In this document: positions 1-4,870 of the stretch, piece after piece
Layout of the letters: each line of letters begins with the position of its first letter
Position numbering within the stretch: position 1 is the stretch's first letter
NCBI GenBank assembly: GCA_937906765.1
Contig: CALCUV010000349.1
Location: 1 to 11,684, forward strand
Source of the DNA: an uncultured Prevotella sp.
Lineage (GTDB): Bacteria > Bacteroidota > Bacteroidia > Bacteroidales > Bacteroidaceae
DNA: 11,684 bases
Direction of reading: 5' to 3'
The notes under the pieces: model-generated
Told to the model about the DNA's origin: nothing
The model's input: only the letters and a program-made list of their open reading frames with translations
The model's database searches: none
Translations under genes and position numbers: made by a program

Positions 1-40
1 TGTTTGTTTCTTGTACTTCTCTACAAAAAGTTTATGAAAA

Positions 41-83
41 TCTTTCAAAGATCGTGGCGCTAACCGCTTTCGTTTCGTTAGCG
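41..83 (-). promoter_or_regulatory. 5' leader of a leftward transcript: stem-loop and boxA-like motif
   Basis: Just downstream of the promoter at 87-118, the minus strand forms a 7-base-pair stem (arms 58-64 and 77-83, CGCTAAC/GTTAGCG), then carries GATCTTTGAAAGA (41-53). TCTTTGA-type motifs before 16S rRNA serve as boxA-like antitermination signals in several bacteria. No ATG lies between the promoter and the left edge on the minus strand, so the product starts outside the window. An rRNA operon is my preferred reading, but a protein gene with a long leader is possible. Confidence 0.35.
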
Positions 84-86
84 AGT

Positions 87-118
87 GCAAAATTAGAACA
101 GAAATTCATTCCGGCAAA
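87..118 (-). promoter_or_regulatory. Bacteroidetes-type promoter facing left
   Basis: On the minus strand TTTG (115-118) is followed after 19 bases by TAATTTTGC (87-95), matching TTTG-N19-21-TAnnTTTG. The sequence upstream (119-165) is AT-rich, as in strong promoters. The bases after the -7 element (TTTGCACTCGCT) are the same as those after the tRNA-Lys promoter at 2059-2091, which suggests a stable-RNA style promoter. Confidence 0.65.
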
Positions 119-163
119 ATATTTTTGGTAGAAATTTTAAGAAAAATGTAATTTTCCAGAAAT

Positions 164-313
164 TTATGGGCCCAACCGATGAGTTTTGAGAAGTAAAAGT
201 AGCAGAATTAAGAACAACAGAAGAAAAAATGAGAGATTACACGAAGATTTTAGTTCTTGGAGTTTTTGGGGAGAGGTGGAGTTTTTTTTGTAGGAGCGTC
301 TTCTATCCTTCAT
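164..313 (-). CDS. possible 49-residue single-pass membrane peptide
   Basis: I do not recognise this ORF. It starts with ATG at 311-313 and stops with TAA at 164-166. The N-terminus is basic (MKDRRRSYKK), the middle is polar, and residues about 29-42 are almost all Leu, Phe and Ile, followed by KTHRLGP. This fits a small membrane peptide with a cytoplasmic basic end, but a leucine run also arises by chance from CT-rich DNA. A TATCTTTGT match to the -7 element lies at 352-360, about 40 bases upstream, without a good -33 TTTG. The ORF sits directly upstream of the leftward promoter at 87-118, so the DNA may instead be conserved promoter-upstream sequence. Translation is unproven. Confidence 0.22.
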   Translation of the reverse strand: MKDRRRSYKKNSTSPQKLQELKSSCNLSFFLLLFLILLLLLLKTHRLGP

Positions 314-482
314 CGCTCGCCCCCCTTATTTGATTATATATAATATTGTGTACAAAGATAAAGGTGGTCGCCTTACTATGGGTATGACCTATTTTACATA
401 TATCTGAACAACACTCTTATGAATGATTACGCAGAGACATACATTGCTTCGCTCGTATGTAATCCTCACACTAATTTTTTTT

Positions 483-532
483 GACAGAAGAACAAAAGAG
501 CAAAATTCTTTATGTACTTATGTTCTTTTGTC
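483..532 (+). repeat. 12-base-pair inverted repeat, AT-rich stem-loop
   Basis: Arms 483-494 (GACAGAAGAACA) and 521-532 (TGTTCTTTTGTC) pair fully if read as plus-strand RNA, with one G-U pair, around a 26-base loop. A run of eight T lies before the stem and no T run follows it, so it is not an intrinsic terminator for the plus strand; on the minus strand the stem has one mismatch and is followed by A residues. No gene is adjacent that would explain it. Confidence 0.3.
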
Positions 533-753
533 TAAAATGAGATAACAATAAAATCTTCATTATGTGCGATTTACACACACCTGGCGACACTTAAACTCAG
601 CTGAAAAAGTGAAATAATGGTCCGCCAGTAGCGTATTTGAGCGCGAGTCGGATGTTGGTGGGCGTGGAACGATTCTCAGACAAAAAAGATGGCGATTTTG
701 GATTCACAAGCCGCCCCAAACTTTAACATTTGTTAAGAAAATTTAACAATCTA

Positions 754-879
754 TCCGACTTCCGAAAAATGCTCTCAGACATTTTTCCAACTATCTCAGA
801 GGTAATTTTAACAAAGTCTGAGCTAATTTTCACAAAATCAGGTTCTTTTTTTAGGAAATCTCAGAAAATACACACTGAT
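754..879. repeat. degenerate 21-base tandem repeat, six units
   Basis: Units begin at 754, 775, 796, 817, 838 and 859, each 21 bases, most starting with TCAGA, TCTGAG or a close form and containing a T-rich core with a trailing ACAAA or similar; the last unit is weak. Because 21 is a multiple of three, the array stays open in frame on both strands. On the plus strand an ATG at 769 opens a 41-codon ORF ending at 894, reading as heptads such as SEVILTK, SELIFTK and SGSFFRK. On the minus strand a 45-codon stop-free stretch reads DFVKISS, DFVKITS and similar. Neither has a convincing start signal, so I annotate the DNA repeat and not a protein. Confidence 0.5.
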
Positions 880-890
880 TATCAAGCACT

Positions 891-929
891 TTAAAAGGAG
901 GTTATACCACGCATGGTACAACCTCCTTT
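891..929 (-). terminator. strong hairpin ending in a T tract, containing a Shine-Dalgarno and 7-codon ORF
   Basis: Arms 894-909 and 914-929 pair over 16 base pairs with a four-base loop (910-913). The one imperfect position (904/919) is a G-U pair only in minus-strand RNA, and the T tract (893-896 read on minus) also follows there, so the structure belongs to a leftward RNA. It looks like an intrinsic terminator. The 5' arm holds AAAGGAGG (922-929), and seven bases later ATG (912-914) opens MRGITSF ending in TAA at 891-893. The promoter at 938-970 would start transcription only a few bases upstream. Confidence 0.55.
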
Positions 930-937
930 CTTGCAAT

Positions 938-970
938 GCAAAGATACTACATTTTTTAGGCGAATGCAAA
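938..970 (-). promoter_or_regulatory. Bacteroidetes-type promoter facing left
   Basis: On the minus strand TTTG (967-970) is followed after 20 bases by TATCTTTGC (938-946), a full match to TTTG-N19-21-TAnnTTTG. Transcription should start near 930-934, immediately before the hairpin at 891-929. The expected product, if the hairpin terminates, is an RNA of only about 40 bases. No ORF of useful length lies further downstream before the 21-base repeat array. Confidence 0.6.
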
Positions 971-1145
971 TCGGCATTTTTAGCCGAAGCGCCCGGATTT
1001 GCGAAATATTAAGACAATCCACGATAGGATTTTAAGCATTGTGTCCGCAAATCTTTCTTGTGAGGATGTAGCCTGAACCAAAGGTCGCTGAGCAATGGGA
1101 GGCAAAGAGCAAAAGCCTTTACATCCAGTTGTTACTAATTGCTTT

Positions 1146-1231
1146 TGCACCTTCAGGGCACAAATCTCAACGGCAACAATACCCATGGCGTTGCCTTGGG
1201 CTAATGGATTTATCCCCTTCCAGGGGGATAA
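1146..1231. repeat. cluster of three GC-rich palindromes
   Basis: Three short hairpins lie in a row: 1146-1160 (TGCACCTTCAGGGCA, one mismatch), 1182-1200 (CCCATGGC, loop GTT, GCCTTGGG, one T-T mismatch) and 1210-1231 (TTATCCCC, six-base loop, GGGGATAA). Hairpins of this style (CCCxGGC-GTT-GCCxGGG and CCCCTTCxGGGG) are familiar to me as dispersed intergenic repeats in Bacteroidales; that is recollection. A minus-strand open frame through here (980-1186) is probably a by-product of these repeats. Confidence 0.5.
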
Positions 1232-1294
1232 TGCAAACTGTGGGGACTTCCACTATTAGAATAAGTTGCTATAATGAGAGATAGAAGCGTTTAC

Positions 1295-1516
1295 CGGACA
1301 GTTCCCATTGCCTAAGACAAACAAAAATGGGATATAACAACTGGTAGTTATGCGTGCGGCCCCCTTGATTAACCGCGGGGGAACGCTGTGAACCTGCGGT
1401 GATTGACTACAAGCGAATGAATGTATCGGTCTTTGTCCCCCTGTTTAGGGGGACGAGCAAAGAATTTGCGGAGGGGGTTATTAGGAGGACCCACAACAAC
1501 CAATGGTAACTGTCCG
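1295..1516. repeat. 16-base inverted repeat pair
   Basis: 1295-1310 (CGGACAGTTCCCATTG) is the reverse complement of 1501-1516 (CAATGGTAACTGTCCG) with a single mismatch. The two copies interleave with the other inverted pairs of this region instead of nesting with them, so they read as separate insertions of related repeats in opposite orientation and not as the ends of one element. Confidence 0.55.
1435..1454. repeat. perfect 8-base-pair GC-rich hairpin
   Basis: GTCCCCCT (1435-1442) and AGGGGGAC (1447-1454) pair perfectly around a GTTT loop. It is not followed by a T tract on either strand, so it is a palindromic unit of the surrounding repeat island and not a standard terminator. Confidence 0.5.
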
Positions 1517-1588
1517 AATAGACAACAGAGGAGAACGCAACTTAATGAGTTCAACTTATAGTATATCCAAGTGCTGTGGGTCCTCCTA
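1482..1588. repeat. perfect 14-base inverted repeat, 79 bases apart
   Basis: TAGGAGGACCCACA (1482-1495) and its exact reverse complement (1575-1588) bracket 79 bases that contain no recognisable gene. A 107-base stem-loop could form. The right arm overlaps the hairpin at 1579-1596. Confidence 0.6.
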
Positions 1589-1680
1589 CGGGGACCGATA
1601 GAAAAGCATAGTCTTACCCCTAATCCGCAGGTTCGCCTTGCTCACCCGCGGTTATGCAAGTGTGCCCTCCTACGGGGGCA
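1579..1680. repeat. two related hairpins with the core CCTCCTACGGGG
   Basis: 1579-1596 (GGTCC...GGACC) and 1663-1680 (TGCCCTC, loop CTAC, GGGGGCA) share the loop-side sequence CCTCCTACGGGG with different but self-complementary flanks. Compensating change in the outer pairs suggests the fold is kept, or that they are distinct members of a palindromic repeat family. The sequence CCCCTACGG also ends the hairpin at 9576-9600 next to gyrA. Confidence 0.45.
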
Positions 1681-1927
1681 TTACGAAAGTGATTTACAAA
1701 ATGTTCTACGTTACCTAAATACAAAAAATATCGTGCCGTAACATGCTTGCTGAGGGTTTTGTTATATAGAAGCAATAATATCTGTTCTAAAAATGACCTA
1801 CAATCCTTGTAAGCGTCTTGTAGTCGTTCACGTACACATGTCGTGGCATTGAGACGTTGAGTCCGAACAGGCAAATACTTGCGTTCAACATTAGAAAAAA
1901 ATAGGAAGATGCGCTTGAAAATCAAAT
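1681..1927 (-). other. no supported gene; open frame without a good start
   Basis: The minus strand is open from a TTG at 1923-1925 through to 1620, about 101 codons with no internal Met. The last 20 or so codons run into the palindromes of the repeat island. The first 75 or so codons read as a plausible basic, soluble peptide but match no family I recognise. It begins directly after the tRNA-Lys terminator and has no visible promoter. It could be a remnant of a gene cut by repeat insertion, or chance. Confidence 0.2.
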
Positions 1928-1953
1928 AAAAAAGGGAACGTTTTTACGTTCCC
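1928..1953 (-). terminator. intrinsic terminator of the tRNA-Lys unit
   Basis: On the minus strand, five bases after the tRNA 3' end, GGGAACGT (1946-1953) pairs with ACGTTCCC (1934-1941) around a four-A loop and is followed by six T (1928-1933). This is a textbook Rho-independent terminator. On the plus strand no T run follows, so it acts in one direction. Confidence 0.9.
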
Positions 1954-1958
1954 CTTGT

Positions 1959-2034
1959 TGGTGATTCGCTTGGGGTTCGAACCCAAGACCCCCACATTAA
2001 AAGTGTGATGCTCTACCTACTGAGCTAGCGAATC
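1959..2034 (-). tRNA. tRNA-Lys (anticodon UUU)
   Basis: The 76-base minus-strand gene folds as a cloverleaf: acceptor stem GATTCGC/GCGAATC (2028-2034 with 1963-1969), D arm with GCTC/GAGC, anticodon loop CTTTTAA giving UUU, T arm with TTCGAAC flanked by TTGGG/CCCAA, discriminator A and an encoded CCA (1959-1961). It decodes AAA and AAG lysine codons. It forms a single-gene unit with its own promoter at 2059-2091 and terminator at 1928-1953, independent of the folate gene upstream. Confidence 0.97.
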
Positions 2035-2058
2035 TAACCTTATTGCTGTTAAGCGAGT

Positions 2059-2091
2059 GCAAAGATAATAATGTTTATTGATAATGCCAAA
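2059..2091 (-). promoter_or_regulatory. promoter of tRNA-Lys
   Basis: On the minus strand TTTG (2088-2091) precedes TATCTTTGC (2059-2067) by exactly 20 bases, a full match to the Bacteroidetes housekeeping promoter. The tRNA begins 24 bases after the -7 element, leaving a short 5' leader that would be removed by RNase P. The initial transcribed bases CACTCGCT are shared with the promoter at 87-118. Confidence 0.85.
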
Positions 2092-2147
2092 TTTTTAATG
2101 GTTTTTCTGCGCAATAAGATGGAAAAGCAAGGGGACGATGCGTGATT

Positions 2148-2708
2148 TTATCTTATGGAGTTTGCAGATGTAATAGTTAATATTTGATTAAGATGCACAT
2201 CGTGTGGATCAACGGGAAGGTCTGCGACTAATTGACATGGAAAAGCGAGACCTATTTTATAAACTCCACGAAATGCTGGATTGGAAAGGAGTCTGTCATA
2301 ATACCCCTTTCCTCGGCCCAATCTTTTCCCATCAAGGGTAAATGCCACTCCAGGAATAATTGCCAAGTCAATGGTTTCGTATTGAGTAAAGAGTGGTTCG
2401 TTTTGTGGTTCAAGTATTTTCAATTCCCCACACTTCAAGTTGTTAAGTTGCGTACACATTCGAAGTTCAAGAACGTCGCCTTTAACGACAGGGAGAAGTA
2501 ATTGTTTCTTTTTAGTCCACCTCTGCAAGAAATCCAACGTCTCAACTTCATCGGGAAGAGAAGCATAAACCAAAATGACATGCGCCCTTTGGAAGACAGG
2601 CAAGTCCTCCAAAAGGCGCATTATTTCATGAGATTGTTGACGACGCTCGTCGGCCGTAAGGCGAGATTTACGCAAGCGAATGAGGCGTCTGATGGATTGT
2701 TTTGACAT
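2148..2708 (-). CDS. 5-formyltetrahydrofolate cyclo-ligase (186 aa)
   Basis: Cytoplasmic enzyme that uses ATP to convert 5-formyltetrahydrofolate to 5,10-methenyltetrahydrofolate (family known as MTHFS, YgfA or Fau). The family signature is clear: PGVAFTLDGKRLGRGKGYYDR at about residues 118-138, where the GRGKGYYDR loop binds the ATP phosphates, plus a basic N-terminus (RKSRLTADER) and an ILVYASLPDEV strand near 44-54. 186 residues is normal for the family. I start at MSKQ (ATG 2706-2708), not at an upstream in-frame ATG at 2777, because the 23 extra residues (MLGAFFSVFF...) are unlike the family and a promoter-like sequence lies inside them. No Shine-Dalgarno is visible, as is usual in Bacteroidetes. 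It is last in the peptidase/deaminase cluster and is followed by tRNA-Lys; no terminator is visible between the two. Confidence 0.93.
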   Translation of the reverse strand: MSKQSIRRLIRLRKSRLTADERRQQSHEIMRLLEDLPVFQRAHVILVYASLPDEVETLDFLQRWTKKKQLLLPVVKGDVLELRMCTQLNNLKCGELKILEPQNEPLFTQYETIDLAIIPGVAFTLDGKRLGRGKGYYDRLLSNPAFRGVYKIGLAFPCQLVADLPVDPHDVHLNQILTITSANSIR

Positions 2709-2719
2709 TTCGCTATAAT

Positions 2720-2750
2720 CAAAGATGGTTATTCTATGATGTAATCCAAA
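2720..2750 (-). promoter_or_regulatory. possible promoter for the cyclo-ligase gene
   Basis: On the minus strand TTTG (2747-2750) is followed after 19 bases by CATCTTTG (2720-2727), one base off TAnnTTTG. It would give a 5' leader of only about 8-12 bases before the ATG at 2708. It supports the shorter start and would let this gene be expressed apart from the broken peptidase gene upstream. Confidence 0.4.
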
Positions 2751-2755
2751 GAACA

Positions 2756-2843
2756 CGCTGAAGAATGCCCCAAGCAAATCGCAAAAAAGTCAGAGCACCG
2801 CCATCGCCACACTATTCACGATAGCAAAATTTTGACTTCAGCG
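2756..2843. repeat. 8-base inverted repeat across the S41 peptidase/cyclo-ligase gap
   Basis: CGCTGAAG (2756-2763) and CTTCAGCG (2836-2843) are perfect inverted copies separated by 72 bases. The right arm abuts the stop codon of the S41 peptidase gene. There is no T tract, so it is not an intrinsic terminator. An arm of eight bases at this spacing can occur by chance. Confidence 0.25.
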
Positions 2844-4440
2844 TCATTGCTCAAGTTTAGGTTTTGCTTTGCCCTCACGTATGAGTTCTACGGCCTTTAG
2901 CATTGCGGCATCCGTATGATTTTCGTATTGCGTAGCCTCTGTAACTCCTAACACGTTGTCTATGATATAACTATAGAGGGCGCGCTCAATTAACTTATAG
3001 GAAGTTTTTACCATCAAGTTGCGACGCTTCACTCCATTTTTATCCGCAAAATTCACCAGTTTGTCAACAACTTTCATCCTATTGAGCAAAGCGACCAAAG
3101 TTTGCGCGTCATCGCATGAGGCAAAAGTGGCACGATTGTCATCAACCAACTTGAAAGCAAATTCATAGGGTAATGTTGTACTGAAAAGTTCGCGGAAATA
3201 GGAAGTAATGCCTACCGTATCGCGGGGAATGAAATAGTCAGGTATGATTCCGCCTCCGCCATAGACCGTGCGACCTCCGCGAGTAGTGAATTTTTCACCT
3301 GAAATGCGGATACTATCTGCCGAATAGTATTCACCATGTAAAGCACGGTCTATCAGTTCTGCTTCATACGCCGTGTCATTACCAGCAACGTAAGGTTTCT
3401 GGAGGCAACGACCTGAGGGAGTGTAATAACGCGATTTGGTTAAGCGAAGCATAGAACCATCATTGAATTCGATGGGCACTTGGACAAGTCCCTTGCCAAA
3501 TGTTCTGCGTCCCACAAGAACGGCACGGTCATTATCTTGAAGCGCACCTGCCAAGATTTCACTTGCTGAAGCAGAAATCTCATCAACCAAAACAATGAGA
3601 TTCAAGTCTTTATACATACCTCTACCATCGCTATAGAAATCCTCACGTGGCGATTTGCGTCCCTCGATATACACGATAAGGCGCTCGTCTTCAAGAAGCT
3701 TCACCGTCGACATCGAAACCCCCCCATCGCCGCCAAAGAGATGTACACTCATCCATACGCAAATGGGCAAGAGCAGAAAGGAATTCGGCATACGTGTTAT
3801 CCCCGAAAGTTGAAATGCGGACATACCCCGTTGTATCATTTACCATGTAGGAAGCGTCAACCGTCTTTACGGGTACATTTCCACGACTGATGGTGTAATC
3901 CAAAAGTTGAGATTCTCCCTTACGCTTGATTCCTAATTTCACTTCTGTGCCCGCTTGCCCTTTCAAGCGCTTCATGGTTTCTTCGTTTGTCACAACCTTG
4001 CCCACGAAGGTTTCATCATCAATAGTCACAATGCGGTCGCCTGCTTGCAAACCCACTTTTTGTGCGGGGCCTGATTCAATGATTTTAAGGATGCAAACGG
4101 TGTCTTCATGAATGGTGAATTGCACACCAATCCCCTGGAAACTTCCTTGAAGTTCCTGCATGGAACTTTCTACATCTTTAGCGGATATATAAGTGGAATG
4201 CGGGTCTAATTCCTTTAGGATTTTGGGTATTGACTTTTCTACCAATTCTGACAAATCAACTGAATCTACGTATTGATCATCAACAAGATAAAAAAGGTCA
4301 AAAAGTTTATTGCTTGACGTATTAATTAGAGTTCTACTATTCCCAGCAAAATAATTGGAGTAGAAAGTGCCAATCAATATTCCCACTACCATTGCTATTG
4401 CAAGGAGTAAGGGAATGAAACGTAAAAGTCTATTCTTCAT
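2844..4440 (-). pseudogene. C-terminal processing peptidase (S41 family, CtpA-like), frameshifted
   Basis: Family role: periplasmic serine peptidase, anchored in the inner membrane, that trims or degrades envelope proteins. The first frame (4440 to the TGA at 3691-3693) shows a membrane anchor at residues 8-26, a PDZ domain at about 100-185 (GIGVQF, GPAQKVGLQAGDRI) and GYVRISTF. The second frame, resuming family-like sequence at about 3701 and ending at 2844, has VDEISASASEIL with the likely catalytic serine codon at 3567-3569 and TFGKGLVQ with the lysine codon at 3492-3494, 25 residues later as in Prc. Between them (3702-3735) the expected VIDLRGNGGG strand and the following helix are missing or scrambled and about 26 bases appear absent, so a single one-base correction does not restore the motif. 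The 5' end overlaps the deaminase gene by 11 bases, indicating translational coupling. Either a real pseudogene or an assembly error; total length would be about 530 residues. Confidence 0.8.
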
Positions 4441-4855
4441 TGAGATAAATTACTTCGATATTTGCACGGCGGAGCAAGTCAACCCCATCCGTAAGACGGT
4501 ATTCACGTCCGTAAATAACGCGCTTGATGCCTGCTTGAATAATGAGTTTTGCACATTCAATGCAGGGGCTATCCGTTACGTAAAGTGTGGCACCATCAGA
4601 GTTGTTGCCTGAGCGCGCAATCTTAGTGATGGCATTGGCTTCGGCATGAAGGACGTAAGGTTTGGTCACACTGTTTTCATCCTCACAGATGTTCTCAAAC
4701 CCCGAAGGAGTGCCGTTAAAACCATCAGAGATAATCATCTTATCTTTCACGATAAGCGCACCCACCTGACGGCGACTACAATAAGAATTTTCCGACCAAA
4801 TCTTCGCCATGCGTAGGTATCGACGGTCTAATTCTATTTGCTTGTGTTTATCCAT
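4430..4855 (-). CDS. dCMP deaminase (ComEB-like, zinc-dependent, 141 aa)
   Basis: Converts dCMP to dUMP and ammonia in the cytosol, supplying the substrate of thymidylate synthase. The cytidine/deoxycytidylate deaminase zinc site is complete: HAE at residues 70-72 (His ligand and catalytic Glu) and PCIEC at 97-101 (two Cys ligands). SRRQVGALIVKD (27-38) and SDGFNGTPSGFENICE (43-58) are typical of the dCMP deaminase branch, which separates it from cytidine and tRNA adenosine deaminases. 141 residues is a normal length. It lies 15 bases after the M3 peptidase stop and its end overlaps the S41 peptidase start by 11 bases, so the three are almost certainly one transcript. Role of the name ComEB in competence is not implied here. 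Confidence 0.92.
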   Translation of the reverse strand: MDKHKQIELDRRYLRMAKIWSENSYCSRRQVGALIVKDKMIISDGFNGTPSGFENICEDENSVTKPYVLHAEANAITKIARSGNNSDGATLYVTDSPCIECAKLIIQAGIKRVIYGREYRLTDGVDLLRRANIEVIYLNEE

Positions 4856-4870
4856 ATTTCGTGATGTTCA

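Larger units (their letters stand above)
1371..1653. repeat. 29-base imperfect inverted repeat pair flanking a GC-rich core
   Basis: 1371-1399 and the reverse complement of 1625-1653 agree at 23 of 29 positions: a shared AACCGCGGG, a variable middle of ten bases, and a shared GAACCTGCGG. Each copy can also fold on itself (for example ACCGC 1372-1376 with GCGGT 1396-1400). The pair encloses 225 bases that hold another inverted pair and several hairpins. No transposase or target-site duplication is visible, so a MITE-like element is only a possibility; separate copies of one dispersed repeat is simpler. Confidence 0.5.

Noticed and set aside
980..1186. 68-codon minus-strand open frame (MGIVAVEICAL...)
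   Set aside because: It overlaps the palindrome cluster at 1146-1231, its N-terminus is simply that repeat translated, it matches no family I know and ends just before a promoter. Best explained as repeat-derived.
1369..1554. 61-codon minus-strand open frame (MNSLSCVLLCC...)
   Set aside because: Almost its whole length is translated hairpin and inverted-repeat sequence (1371-1495); no promoter or family resemblance.
1000..1680. Large structured RNA such as RNase P RNA, tmRNA or SRP RNA
   Set aside because: I looked on both strands for their hallmark conserved segments and found none; the inverted repeats interleave and do not make one fold.
1..2000. CRISPR array or intact insertion sequence
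   Set aside because: No regularly spaced identical repeats of 25-40 bases and no transposase-like reading frame are present.
2232..2705. Two plus-strand open frames over the cyclo-ligase gene (2232-2501 and 2502-2705)
   Set aside because: They lie opposite a clearly conserved enzyme gene and have no family features.
3691..3750. Programmed ribosomal frameshift or phase variation at the G7 run in the S41 peptidase gene
   Set aside because: A one-base change at the G run joins the frames but does not restore the conserved DLRGNGGG-type segment, so slippage alone would not yield a normal enzyme.
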